A stretch of 64,000 nucleotides of DNA, taken from the NCBI GenBank assembly GCA_023213395.1, contig CM041465.1, forward strand, positions 1,798,001 through 1,862,000. Direction: 5' to 3'. Positions within the stretch are counted from its first letter, which is position 1. Each line of letters begins with the position of its first letter. Origin of the DNA: Cycas panzhihuaensis (Eukaryota > Cycadophyta). Positions 21,071 to 32,702 of this stretch are shown here, one piece after another. Position numbers and translations under genes: made by a program. The notes under the pieces were generated by a model. It was not told the DNA's origin. It worked only from the letters and a program-made list of their open reading frames with translations, and made no database searches.

Positions 21071-22125
21071 TGAGTTCTCCCCTTCCTTTTGACCCTAAGG
21101 ATTCTCGTTGCCACCGTAGAATGTTGTAGAGATCAGCTACAGGTCTGGAAGGATGTTGGTAGTCTCGCGTATAAGGCACACTGCGATAGAAGGGTCGCTC
21201 TTCGGAGCCACTGTTCTAGAGGCGGCGCCTCCTCAGAGGAGGACTATCATCCATCCTTTGCACAAGCCATCATTTTCTGCTATAGATACATGTAGACCAT
21301 GCCACTCCTTCTGGAGCTTCTTGCGCATTCTTGCTGGTTCTGTGTCTACGCTCAATTCCGATGCAGTGCCTTACGTCTCACAACCCTCAAACCTTGTCCC
21401 ATTACAGACGAGTAACAGACAGATGTAGACGTAAGAAGTCAGGACACAGAGTAGCCATCAAAGTCGTCTCTTGTCTGGCCATTGTTGAGGTTACACAACT
21501 CAGCTGTGTCATGACTGTCCTCACGCAATCTCACATCTAGCCAGGCTCTTCATGGAGACTATTGCAAGCTATAGAGCCAAAGATCTGCATATATTCGATG
21601 TAATCTGTCAAGCCTGAATCCAATCTGCGAACAAGAGTTTTGCCACTGTCTCTCATTTGGTTAGGGTTTCAATCCTAACGATTTGATATTTTTTCTAAAG
21701 GTTGTTTAATTAGGATGAATGAGTTGGTCGTGTCTGCAAGATATTAAGGCACGGTTGGTATGATTGAATATTGATATTTGATATATCTATCCCTTTATAA
21801 CTTTCCATTTTGTTTAAATATTATTGCCTTTGGAGTTGGTCTATTAAGTAAGTGAATATGATTCCTTTGTTGGTGATAAAGTAATGCTTCAATGGTGATA
21901 TAAGGTGATTATATTTCTGCATGTAAGAAATTAATGGGCAAGTAAGGGAAAACTTTGGAGTACAGTTATCGGTGTCAATATTAAGATTCATTGATTGACA
22001 ATATGGTAGGAAGGACAAGTTATTTGGTGGAGATACTTGAGTCGCAAGAAAGAAAGCAAACCTTGCTAAATTTGGCTATGCTGGATGGACACATAATCTT
22101 TGAGTAATGTTTTCAATCCTACAAT
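21071..22125. other. Element I internal region, unassigned
   Basis: Short open frames on both strands (21089-21540) without motifs. From about 21660 the sequence turns AT-rich. Nothing else recognised. Confidence 0.4.
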
Positions 22126-22500
22126 ATGGAGTTAAGTGAAATCATTACCTTTGTAGCAGAGAAAAATGAGTTTTGGGTAACAGACACCAACATAGTTTTA
22201 CCTAAATATGTTGGAGTTAATTTTTGAATTTGGAAAATTAAAATGGAATGTGTTTTTAGGATTAAAGAATTATGCAAAATTGTTCTTAGAACCGCTTCAA
22301 TTAATGAAGAAGGGGAGGTAACTTTCAGGAAGAAAAATAGAGTAGCCATTGATGCAATGGTTGTAGCCTTCGATAAGGAAAATCTTCATCCTTCATACCA
22401 TTTTCTTATCCAAACATTTCAAAATATTGACTCAACTGAAAAGGCCTGAAATCTATTAGTAGAAGTAAATGAAAAGGGTTTTGAAGAAGTGTAGAAGAAT
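22126..22500 (+). pseudogene. Gag-like region of element I
   Basis: From ATG 22126: MELSEIITFVAEKNEFWV, LPKYVGVNF, stop, IWKIKME, then an open stretch to PSYHFLIQTF and NLLVEVNEKGFEEV. Aligns throughout with 3873-4260 of element K. The NF-x-IWKIKME pattern resembles Copia gag (UBN2 family), by analogy. A TGA in NF*IWK and another at 22447 break it. Confidence 0.6.
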
Positions 22501-22814
22501 ATCGGAGGACAAGGAACCAAAAGAAGAAGCTGAAGAGAAAAGCAAAAAATCAACTTGATTCCGGTAAGATCAGTCCACACATTGACTCAACTAATGAAAG
22601 CTTGCATGAACCTATTTCTGGAAAAGAGTATGATGATCTTCGTTTGAAATCTGATGAAGATAATGAAGATTTGAACTCACCAAATGTCTTGAGCCTCACC
22701 AAGTTGACAAGAAACCCTACATTGGAAATTGCTGGAAACGTGGAGGTTGAGGAATTTGAACGCCAACCTTTATAGGTAATACTTCATGGAGACACATGTG
22801 CCTTAATAGAAAAT

Positions 22815-23471
22815 GTGGGCAATGCTATCTTAATTTGTGATAACAAATTTGTTGCTAGGGTTCAAATGATGTCAGGACATACAATTATTTGCACATACAT
22901 GAGACTATCTATGATTATATTCAACTCAGTTACATCTTCTATTCTCATCTTTGAAAGAATCCAAATCGTGATAACATACCCTACAGAGACTCTAGAAGGT
23001 TCATTCGAAGAAAGAAAGAACATAGCCATGGTATCATATGTTCAAAATCTTGCCCATCAAGATTGTTGTATGTTTTGGATAGGCTACTTAATCGTGAAGT
23101 TCAATCATGTTAAAGTAATGTTCCATCTTTGTGTAGCCATAATCGGGAAATACGCGCATGTAGCCATAATGAAGATTTTCATCATACTTGGTACAAAGAA
23201 TTTCTTGTATGACATAGAAAGAACAAAGTATCTTGTTGGTTTTAGACATGTACAGGTGGAATTAGGAAAGGAAACATTGTTCTTCCTTTCCTTTCAAGGA
23301 AGTACTCATTGGCTTGAAAAGTTGATCATTCTGGCAGACCTCAAGAGGGACAAGGAAGATTCATTTCTCTTCATAGAATTGAAATTGGATGTTGTCTCAT
23401 TTGATCTAAGAGACAAAAATCAAAGGAGACCACATTTGCAGTTGAAACACATAGGAGGAGTCGTGAAGTAG
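22815..23471 (+). CDS. Unrecognised ORF of element I, paralogue of K's 4805-5491
   Basis: Open for 218 codons. The same frame extends upstream with HGDTCALIENVG after a TAG. Conserved with K: ALIEN, VQ..SGH..IC, SIL..E..Q, TYPT.TLE.SF..RK. Past TLEGSFEERK the reading frame may slip, as K's best match moves frame too. There is no hint of DTG protease, DDE integrase or YVDD. Its C-terminal part is charged (LKRDKEDSF, DLRDKNQRR). Either a distinctive second gene of this element family or a domain captured before K and I separated. Confidence 0.5.
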   Translation: MGNAILICDNKFVARVQMMSGHTIICTYMRLSMIIFNSVTSSILIFERIQIVITYPTETLEGSFEERKNIAMVSYVQNLAHQDCCMFWIGYLIVKFNHVKVMFHLCVAIIGKYAHVAIMKIFIILGTKNFLYDIERTKYLVGFRHVQVELGKETLFFLSFQGSTHWLEKLIILADLKRDKEDSFLFIELKLDVVSFDLRDKNQRRPHLQLKHIGGVVK

Positions 23472-23559
23472 GAAGTAGGAGATAACAGAACGTGCACCAC
23501 ATACAGGTTTTACAGCATTTCAGTTGAAGACAAAGCTTATGCCATTATCTTGAGAAAAC

Positions 23560-24197
23560 TGTTGGGTAATGTGACAACAATGGTTAGGAGGCTAAAATTT
23601 TGACATGTTGGCAGCGCGGTTTCCCCCCCAAAACTTTCTCGGGGGGTTCCAAGGGGGGCGGGAGCCTCTCTTGGCCAGGGGGGTGCAGAGGGTGTGGAAC
23701 GCCCCCTGCAAAGAGGGGGTTCGGGGGCTACCAAAAAATTTAGCACTGAAAGTATATTAAATTATAAAGAGAATCAGGGTTGTTCACTAAAAATACCCTA
23801 GATTCTATGGTCAAGATTTGTGCCTTGGATGACCCTCTCATGTAGCCCGATTTAGGGCATTTCTCATTTATGTTGATTGTGTTCAATGTACTGTGAGGAG
23901 TTGGGCGGCTAGTTGTTGTTGCTATAAGCACTCAGCTACAAGACTATGTACATTTTCTCCATTCTACAACAATAAAGATTCATACCTTTCCTATGTGGAT
24001 GTTTCCCTAGCACACTGTTGGGGTTTTACCACGTTATATCAGGTGTATTTATGATGCTTGGCTTTCTTGTTCATTTTATTGTTTTATCTCTGGTTTAAGA
24101 ACTTGCATATAATTTTTAGTTTCGATTTCTGTAACTAGTTGCAAGAATAGTTAGATCTTGGTGGCAGTTTCAGGGTTGGGACCTTGTCTTCTCAACA
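23560..24197 (+). repeat. 5' LTR of element A
   Basis: TGTTGGGTAATGTGACAAC to CTTCTCAACA, 638 bp. Primer binding site TGGTATCAGAGCC at 24200-24212. Holds an unusual G/C-run block at about 23620-23730, and AATAAAG near 23970. Confidence 0.9.
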
Positions 24198-24269
24198 AGT
24201 GGTATCAGAGCCACTTTTATTTTCGCAGCGAGTTTGTGAAGGTTTTGGTGTCGGCTTTCTCTACACCAA

Positions 24270-25733
24270 ATGGCGAAACTGGCAAGTGCAAAGTTCGAGG
24301 TGGAGAAACTCAATGGCAAGAACAACTTCGAGTTGTGGAAACTGAAAGCGTATGATGTTCTTGTACAACAAGGTTTGTCCAGAGCTCTTGCAGGCAAAAT
24401 GAGAAAACCTACAGGGATGGACGATGATGAGTGGGATGATCTAGACAAAAAGGCTCTTAGCACAATACGATTGTGCTTGGAAGATGAAGTTCTATTTAAC
24501 ATTGCAACAGAGTAGACAATAGTAGGATTATGGACTCGGTTGGAAGGCCTGTATATGACCAAATCAATGACGAATCGAATCTACTTGAAGAGGCAGCTGT
24601 ACTCATTACGAATGAAGGAAGGTACAAAAATTGCTGACCATTTAAATATTTTTAATACTCTTATTTGTCAGTTGGCTAGTATTGATGTCAAAATTAAGGA
24701 TGAGGACAAGGCTGTTACCTTGTTATGCTCATTACCAGAATCCTAGGATAATATTATCACCTCAATTAGTTTTAGCACTACAGATGAATTAGAATATGAT
24801 TCTGTTGTGAGTGCTTTGTTGATGGAAGAAGTGCGGAGGAAGTCTAGTCTTGAAACCTCCACACCAGAAGCCATGACAGCAAGGGGTAGAACAATTGATA
24901 GAGGACAAAGCTCTAGGGATACATTGAGGTCAAAGTCAAAAGAAAAAAAGAGTAAGTTCAGGTGTTGGCACTGTAATAAAATCGGTCACCTCAAGAAGGA
25001 TTGCTACAAAAGAAAGGAGTTCCAGAAAAAGGAAGATCCTGCCAAGGAGGCTAATCAGGTGGAGTCAAATCAAGGTACGGATGATGATGTCTTGGTTGCT
25101 TGTAATGTTTCCCATTATCACCATGACTGGTTATTAGATTCAGGTGCTTCACACCACATGTGTCCACATAAGAGTTGGTTCTCAATGTACCAACCTCTTG
25201 ATGGTGGTGATGTGCTTATGGGAAATGAAGTTTCTTGTAAGACAGTGGGTATTGGTAGCATCAGAATTAAGATATTTGATGGTGTAGTGAGAACATTAAC
25301 TGAGGTTAAACATGTACCTGATCTGAAAAGGAGTCTGATTTCCTTGGGTGAACTAGATTCGGGTGGTTTAAAGCATACAGGTCATGAAGGAGTCTTAAAG
25401 GTGTCAAAGGGCACCTTGGTTGTTATGAAAGCCTTAAAGAAAGGAAACCTTTACATATTAGTGGGAAGTACAGATGTCAGCCAAGCAGTTACAACATCAA
25501 AGACTGCAGAAGATCCAGCTCAGTTATGGCATCAGAGACTTGGGCACATGAGTGAGAGAGGACTTAAGGTGCTAATAAACCATAAGTTGCTTCCTAACTT
25601 GCATCTTTCAGATTTGGCTTTCTTTAAACATTGTATTTTTAGAAAGCAGTGTAGACTTAGGTTTAAAGTAGGGAGTCACACTAGTAAAGGTGTTCTGGAT
25701 TACATATTCAGATGTGTGGGGACTAGCCCCTAA
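24270..25733 (+). pseudogene. Element A gag, protease and pre-integrase (broken)
   Basis: ATG 24270, MAKLASAKFEVEKLNGKNNF, the standard TNT1-94-type gag start. A TAG at 24513-24515 (CAG in the second copy at 29180) and another stop near 24744 interrupt gag. Zinc knuckle CWHCNKIGHLKKDC begins near 24963; protease site WLLDSGASHHMC near 25129 is intact; pre-integrase LWHQRLGHMSERGLKVL near 25526. The frame is lost at about 25715, just where integrase should begin with IHSDVWG. Close to active apart from these lesions. Confidence 0.88.
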
Positions 25734-28175
25734 AATATCTTATGGAGGATCATTGTACTTTGTCACATTTATAGATGATTACTCTAGGAAGGTATGGGTC
25801 TATTTTTTGAAAAGGAAATCTGAAGTGTTTAGCATGTTTAAGCAGTTCAAGGCTTTAGTTGAGAACAACACTGGTAAGACAATCAAATGTTTAAGAACTG
25901 ACAATGGAGGTGAGTTCAACTCTTTGGAATTTGAGAACTATTGCAGAGAAGTTGGGATCGAAAGACACAAGACCACTAGCTATACTCTGCAGCAAAATGG
26001 CGTTGCTGAGCACATGAATAGGACACTCTTGGAAAGAGCAAGAAGCATGCTAATGTTAGAGTGGAGCAGGGCTTGTGGGCAGAAGCTGTTCAAAGAGCTT
26101 GCTATCTGGTAAATAGGTCACAATCACTTGCAATAGATTGCAAGATTCCTGAAGAGGTATGGATTGGACATCCATGTGACTATTCAAATTTGAGAGTTTT
26201 TGGTGGTGATGCTTATGCTTGGACTGATAAAAGTAAACGTTCAAAGTTAGACCCAAAGTGCAAGAGATGTATCTTTATTGGTTATGGTGATAAAGATGGT
26301 GTGAAGGGATACAGGTTGTGGGATCCTACTGCCCACAAAATCACCATTAACAGAGATGTTATATTTGATGAATCTCCCCTTCTAAAATCAGACAATGTAG
26401 AAGTTGAAGTGAAACAGGAGCTAGAAGTTGAACATCAACAGGTCAAGTTTGAAACCCAACCATCTTTGGAATTAGAAGAGCAGGAAGATCTTTTTGAAGA
26501 TGAATCTGCAATGATTCTGAGTATGTGGATACTCCTCTGCCAACAGTTAGAAGATCTACACGAGTTAGTCATCCACCTGACAGGCACAACCCTTCTACTT
26601 CTATTGCTTTGGTTTCTAATGATGGTTAGCCTACATGTTATCAAGAAACAGTAGATGATATCCATAGTGAGAAGTGGAAGAGGGCTATGCAGGAAGAGAT
26701 AGATGCTTTGAAGAAAAATAATTCATGGGACTTGGTAGAACTTCCACATGGCAGGAAGACTGTTGGTTGTAGGTGGGTTTTTAAGATAAAAACAGATGTT
26801 GATGGAAAGGTTGACAAACACAGGGCAGGGCTGGTGGCTAAAGGCTTTGCACAACAAGCAGGTATTGACTTTCATGAGATCTTTTCACCAGTTGTCAAAC
26901 TTGTTTCAATTCGAGTGTTGTTAGCATTAGTAGCTTCTCTTGATTTAGAGTTGGAGCAGTTAGATGTAAAAACAACTTTTCTACATGGAGATCTAGATGA
27001 GGAGATCTATATGGATCAGCTAGAAGGGTTTGTACAGAATGGCAGAAAACGACTTGTTTGCAGGCTCAGGAAATGATTATATGCCCTAAAGCAATCACCC
27101 AGGCAAGAAGTTTGATGCCTTCATGGAGAGCCAAAATTTCAAAAGAAGTGAGTATGATCATTGTGTTTACTTTAAATTCATGGACAATGACGTATTCATT
27201 ATCTTGGTATTGTATGTTGATGACATCCTGGTTGCAAGCAAGAGCATGGAAGAAATCAATAAGTTAAAGGCTCAATTGGCTAGGAATTTTGATATGAAGG
27301 ATCTAGGAGCTGCAAAACAAATCTTAGGTATAGAGATACATAGAGACAGGAAAAATGGTAAGCTATGGTTATCACAGCAAAATATGTGGAGAAGGTGCTA
27401 AGTAGGTTTGGTATGGCAAATGTGAAACCAATGAGTATCCCATTGGCTTCCCATTTCAAGCTTTCTTCAAGTATGAGTCGTAGTAATAAAGAAGAAAAGG
27501 ACTATATGTCTCGTGTGCCTTATGCCAGTGCAGTAGGAAGTTTGATGTATGCCATGGTATGTACAAGACTTGACATTTCTCAGGCAGTCAGTGTAGTTTG
27601 CAGGTTTTTGGCAAATCCAGGAAAGGAACATTGGGCAGCAGTGAAATGGGTGCCTCGGTATTTGAGAGGCACAAGTGACTATTGCATCACCTTTGGAGGT
27701 ACAGGTAATCAGGTTTGTGGATATGTCGATTCAGACGTTGTAGGAGATTTAGACAAAAGCAGATCTACTTCAGGTTATGTTTTTACTCTCGCAAATGGTC
27801 CAGTTAGTTGGATGTCAAAATTACAGAGCACAATTGCACTATCAACCACGGTGAATAATATGTTATCAAAGACATGCTTGTAAAGAAGCAATCTGGTTAA
27901 AGGTTCTATTGGTTGAGCTTGGAAGGAAACAGGAAAAGGTAAAGGTATTTTGTGATAGTCAAAGTGCCATTTACCTAGCCAAGAATCCAGCTTATCATAG
28001 TAGGACAAAGCATGTTGCTCTTAAGTACCATTTTGTTAGACAGGTTGTGGAAGTAGGTGGAGTGGCATTTGAGAAGGTTAATACAAAACATAATTGTGCT
28101 AATATGTTCACAAAACTAGTGTCATTAGAGAAGTTCAAATGGTGTTTGACTTCTCTTGGCTTGCAGAAAAGGTGA
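25690..28175 (+). pseudogene. Element A integrase, RT and RNase H (broken)
   Basis: Integrase core: SDVWGLAPKIS, FVTFIDDYSRKVWVYF, LRTDNGGEFNSLEF and NGVAEHMNRTLLERARSM, so all three acidic residues remain. A frameshift near 26060 leads to WAEAVQRACYLVNRS and YRLWDPTAHKI. RT starts about 26687 (NNSWDLVELP, KHRAGLVAKGFAQ) with intact YVDD at 27213-27224, after a stop at 27074 and a frameshift near 27110. RNase H: CTRLDISQAVSVV, GYVDSDVVGDLDKSRSTSGY, then a frameshift near 27860 and KHVALKYHFVRQVV to NMFTKL. A purine-rich AAGGTGGAGA precedes the 3' LTR. Confidence 0.88.
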
Positions 28176-28223
28176 TGAGGGGTCCAAGAAAGGTACCAGG
28201 TAAATTGTTGTCAAGGTGGAGAT

Positions 28224-28870
28224 TGTTGGGTAATGTGACAACAATGGTTAGGAGGCTAAAATTTTGACAGGTTGGCAGCGCGGTTTCTCCCCCAAAACTT
28301 TCTCGGAGGGTTCCAAGGGGGGCGGGAGCCCCCCTTAGCCAGGGGGGTGGAGAGGGTGTGGAATGCCCCCCGCAAAGAGGGGGTTCGGGGCAATAGCCCC
28401 CGACCTGAAAATTTAGCACTGAAAGTATATTAAATTATAAAGAGAATCAGGGTCGTTCACTAAAAATACCCTAGATTCTACGGTCAAGATTTGTGCCTTG
28501 GATGACCCTCTCATGTAGCCCGATTTAGGGCATTTCTCATTTATGTTGATTGTGTTCAATGTATTGTGAGGAGTTGGGCGGCTGGTTGTTGTTGCTGTGA
28601 GCACTCTGCCACATGACTATGTACATTTTCTCCATTCTACAACAATAAAGATCAATACCTTTCCTGTGTAGATGTTTCCCTAGCACAATGTTGGGGTTTT
28701 ACCACATTATATCAGGTGTATTTGTGATGCTTGGCTTTCTTGTTCATTTTATTGTTTTATCTCTGGTTTAAGAACTTGCAGGTAATTTTTAGTTTTGATA
28801 TCTATAACTAGTTGCAAGAATAGTTAAATTTTCGTGGCAGTTTCAGGTTTGGGACCTTGTCTTGTCAACA
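28224..28870 (+). repeat. Second LTR of element A
   Basis: Direct repeat of 23560-24197, ending TTGTCAACA. It also serves as 5' LTR of a second, truncated unit, being followed by TGGTATGAGAGCC at 28873-28885. Confidence 0.9.
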
Positions 28871-29219
28871 AGTGGTATGAGAGCCACTTTTATTTATGCA
28901 GCGAGTTTGTGAAGGTTTTGGTGTCGGCTTTCTCTACACCAAATGGCGAAACTAGCAAGTGCAAAGTTCGAGGTGGAGAAATTCAATGGTAAGAACAACT
29001 TCAAGTTGTGGAAACTGAAAGCGTATGATGTTCTTATACAACAAGGTTTGTTCAGAGCTCTTACAGGCAAAATGAGGAAACCCGCAGGGATGGATGATGA
29101 TGAATGGGATGATCTAGACAAAAAGGCTCTTAGCACAATACGATTGTGCTTGGCAGATGAAGTTCTATTTAACATTGCAACAGAGCAGACAACAATAGGA
29201 TTATGGACTCGGTTGGAAG
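28871..29219 (+). pseudogene. Truncated second interior of element A (leader and gag start)
   Basis: Repeats 24198-24548 closely: leader, ATG 28943, MAKLASAKFEVEKFNG, ending at WTRLEG. It then switches within a few bases to B pol sequence. The gag is open up to the junction (CAG where the first copy has TAG). Confidence 0.88.
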
Positions 29220-31789
29220 GGAACTATAGAAATTCAAATCAAGCAAGAGATCAAGAAAATTGGTAATGTTTTGGTTGTGCCAAGTTTGAAGAAAAATCTT
29301 ATTTCTGTATCATAATTAAGAAAGGTAATTTTTCTTGAAAATGAAAAATGTTACATTCTTGATATGAAAAAAGGAGGTGAAATCATTGCTGAAGGAATAG
29401 AAACTGATGATCTTTACAAGTTAGTTTCTACTCCTATTGTCTCTTCTATAAGAATTCTGGCTATTTAGAACAATGATAATAAAATTTGGCATTCTCGCTA
29501 TTGACACATTGCAACTGATAGATTAAAAATGTTAAAAAAATTTGATATGGTTGATGGGTTACCTGCTAATTTCACAATAAATTCCTTTGTTTGTAAAAGT
29601 TGCATGTTAGGCAAACAATATAGAATGCCATTCTAAGAAAGTCACTAAAGATCAATAGAAAAATTAGAATTGGTTCAAAGCGATATATGTAGACCAATCA
29701 CACAGAACTCTGTGAATGGTGCTAGGTATTTTCTTACTTTTATAAATGACTTCACGAGAAAAGTTTGGGAGTTTTTCATCTTTAGTAAATCCAAAGATTT
29801 TGATTACTTTAAAGAATTTAAAGCTCAAGTTGAGTTGGAAAGTGGGCACAGAATAAAAATGCTTAGTACGGATGGAGGTGGAGAATATGTTTCGAATGAA
29901 TTTTCAAAATTTTGTAAAGTTCATGGCATTCGTGGACAAATCACTACTTTATACACACCACAATCAAATGGAGTGGCTAAAAGATTGAACAAAATTATAA
30001 CAAAAATGGCTCGATGCATGGTAATGGAGAAAGATGTCTCTAATATATATTGGGCTGAAGCAGTTAATATTGTTGCTTATTTAATAAATAGATATCCCAC
30101 AAAGGCGATTGACAAAGTCACTCTTGAGGAAGTATGGACAAGCAGAAGACTAGATGTAAGTCATCTAAGAACCTTTGGAAGCATTGTTTTTTTGCATATT
30201 CCAACTCAAAAAAAGAGCAAAATTAGATGATAAAAGCATTGAATGCATTATGGTTGGATATAGTACAAAATCAAAAGCCTATCACTGTATATATGTGAAA
30301 ACAAAGGAAATCTACGTAAGCAGGGATGTAACTTTTGATGAAGATATCTCAATCAGTAAAGATACTATATGTTCTCAAAAGGGCATAATATCGAAAGAAA
30401 ATGTAAAAGCTACTAATAAAAATAGTCCAACTGAGGAAGAACCAACTTCTTAGGAAGGCACAGTAGAATCAACTTCTTAGAAAGGCACAGAAGAGCTAGA
30501 AACATTGCTTGAAGAAGAAAAACAAGAGAATATCTCAGAAAAGAGATTACCTAAGTGGTATCTAAAAACTGTTGAAGAATCAAGAGGAGATGTATTAGAG
30601 CACACAACAAGATCTCAAAGGCACCAAGCTTTAGCCTGTTCAGTTGAACTTCAAAGCTTTGAAGAAGCTTATCAAGAAACAAAATGGCAAGAAGCCATGG
30701 ACAAAGAAATAAAGTCCATAAATTAAAACAACACTTGGGAATTGGTTTCTCCTGCAAAAGACAAGCCTGTTGTAGGCTATAAATGGGTATATAGAATAAA
30801 GAAAAAACAAATGAAAGCATTGAAAAGCATAAAACTTGACTTGTAGCAAAAGGGTATACTCAAACTGTAGACATCGATTATGAAGAAGCATTTTCTCTTG
30901 TAATAAAGCTCATAACTATTTGCACAGTTATAGCTTTGGTAGCTCAATATAGATGGAAACTTGTGCAATTGGATGTGGAAAGTGCCTTTTTGAATGGTGA
31001 TCTCAATGAAGAAGTCTATATGAAACAACCACTTGGGTCTATAAAGAAAGGAGAAGAATATATGGTCTGTAGATTGAAAAAGGCATTGTATGCTCTAAAG
31101 CAAACACCTAGAGCCTAGTATGCTAACTCAGATCATCATCTTCAGAAAAAGGGTTTTAATAAATGTGAAGTTGATCCAAGTCTTTACATAAAGAGACAAA
31201 ATGACTTGATTACCATAATTGTGGTATATGTAGATGACTTAATTGTCATAGGCAATGATCAAGAAACTATCAACTCGGTGAAAGCACAAATGGAAAGTAA
31301 TTTTGAAATGACCGACATGGGTGCACTCCACTACTATCTTGACATAGAAATTAAACAAGGAGAAAGTGGAATCTGTATCTCACAATCCAAGTATGCCAAG
31401 AGTCTTCTAACAAGATTCAATATGGAAGAATGCAATCCATGTGCTACACCTATGGAAGCAGGTTGTATTCTAACTTCTGATGAAAGCAAACAACATGAAG
31501 TAACTGAAATTCTCTTTAGACAACTTGTTGGAAGTCTCATTTACTTGACAACTACTAGATTGGATATATCCTTCTCTGTTGGAGTTATCTGCAAATTTAT
31601 GCACAGTCCAAAGATTGTTCACTGCAATGTTACAAAAAATATCTTAAGATATATCAAAGGCACTTTGGATCTTGGTCTACAATATACCAGGGCAAATGAA
31701 CTAGGCTTAATTGGATTCGCTCACTTTGAATGGGCTGGAGAGTCTTAGGAAAGAAAATCGACATCAAGATATTGCTGCAGTCTTGGAGC
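29220..31789 (+). pseudogene. Element B pol: pre-integrase, integrase, RT, RNase H start (broken)
   Basis: Begins in mid-gene with TIEIQIKQEIKKIGNVLVVP, equivalent to a region just after the protease in element C. Integrase: VQSDICRPI, LSTDGGGEYVSNEF and NGVAKRLNKIIT, where the catalytic Glu is Lys. Tail MVGYSTKSKAYHC and SRDVTFDED. RT about 30640-31400 with intact YVDD at 31227-31238 (VVYVDDLIVIG). RNase H begins FAHFEWAGES, stop, ERKSTSRYCCSLG and is cut at 31789 by C. Several stops. The reading frame resumes at 53290. Confidence 0.85.
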
Positions 31790-32002
31790 TGTTAGAGTGT
31801 AATGTTTTATCTAGGTACATAAAGGGGTGATGTTGGAGTACCCTCAAATGTAACTTATACTTAAGATGTTGACACTTGGCAGTGAGAGGTGGATCGGTTA
31901 CAACATAGTTTGTAACGGTTATCTTGTATGATGTATATTTAAAGGATGTTTGATCTCCATGAAGTGCAAGTGATTGATTCATCTCAACTAGTTTTGCTAT
32001 TA
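31790..32002 (+). repeat. 5' LTR of element C
   Basis: TGTTAGAGTGTAATG to TTTTGCTATTA (CA to TA at the end). Primer binding site TGGTATCAGAGCAGG directly follows at 32003. Confidence 0.92.
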
Positions 32003-32702
32003 TGGTATCAGAGCAGGTCACCTTGCCTGTTTGAGATAGGGCTTCGTATCTGTTGAAGGTAGTGCCAGAGTGAGACAAGGACAGAAGTCTGTGAAAGGAA
32101 GCTGAAGAAGGTCAGATAAAGAGTCAAGCTGATAAAAGACTAGATTTGGAGACGTTCTAAGACACCGTACGACCTCTGTACGGAACCCTACGGTTGTATG
32201 GACAGAAAAATTTCAGTGTCTCAGATTGAGACGAAATTTGACCAGAAGATAGATCTTGGCATCCCCGTCACTTCTCTCTTCAACCTCGAAGCCGTTTGAA
32301 CTCGTCTAAGGGCAGTTTCAAGTACTTTACTAGTCCGCACGGACTTGGAGGTACTTTCACATTTTTCTCTTGAAATTTCTCAGATCTCTAAGTCAAATCT
32401 GTTGTAATATCTCTGTCTTAGTATTCCAAAGGGTCTATGACTGTTATGAAGAAATTTCATGGAGGATTTTCAAAGATTTGAGCTTTTTTTGTGCAAAACA
32501 CTAGTCGTGTCTCTCTGGCTTTCGAGCTCATTTTCTCATAATTTATAGACTGTCTTGCAAATATAACTTCAGATTTGTACTCCTCTCATCATCCTCTTTC
32601 TTTTGAGGTATACTTTATTTCATTTCGTACAACCCAGTTTTATACGGAAATCCGTACAGGTGTACGGACAAGCACTGTCAGGTTCTGATTCTCTCAGATA
32701 TA
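32003..32702 (+). other. Leader of element C
   Basis: Primer binding site plus about 700 bp of untranslated leader. No open frame of note. Confidence 0.6.

Larger units (their letters stand above)
19506..23559 (+). mobile_element. Element I: non-autonomous LTR retrotransposon, 3' truncated
   Basis: A 400-bp LTR and a Met-type primer binding site (TGGTATCAGAGCAGG, 19906-19920) start an element without protease, integrase or RT. Its 3' part (22126-23540) is related to element K. Element A inserted at 23560 in a place matching K position ~5800, about 150 bp before K's 3' LTR. I's own end and 3' LTR are missing from the window; the deletion at 29220 is the likely cause. The left flank ATGAA (19501-19505) has no visible partner. 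Confidence 0.75.
23560..29219 (+). mobile_element. Element A: TNT1-like Copia retrotransposon plus start of a second tandem unit
   Basis: LTR (23560-24197), gag-pol, LTR (28224-28870), then a second primer binding site and second gag start that stop abruptly at about 29219. The first unit is of the TNT1-94/Tork type by its gag start and motif order. GAAAAC precedes the left LTR, but no target duplication follows the right LTR because a second interior does. This LTR-interior-LTR-interior form is what unequal recombination between copies produces. Confidence 0.88.

Noticed and set aside
24170-24562. 130-codon minus-strand frame opposite A gag
   Set aside because: Shadow of the gag frame; the same antisense frame appears opposite the second gag copy.
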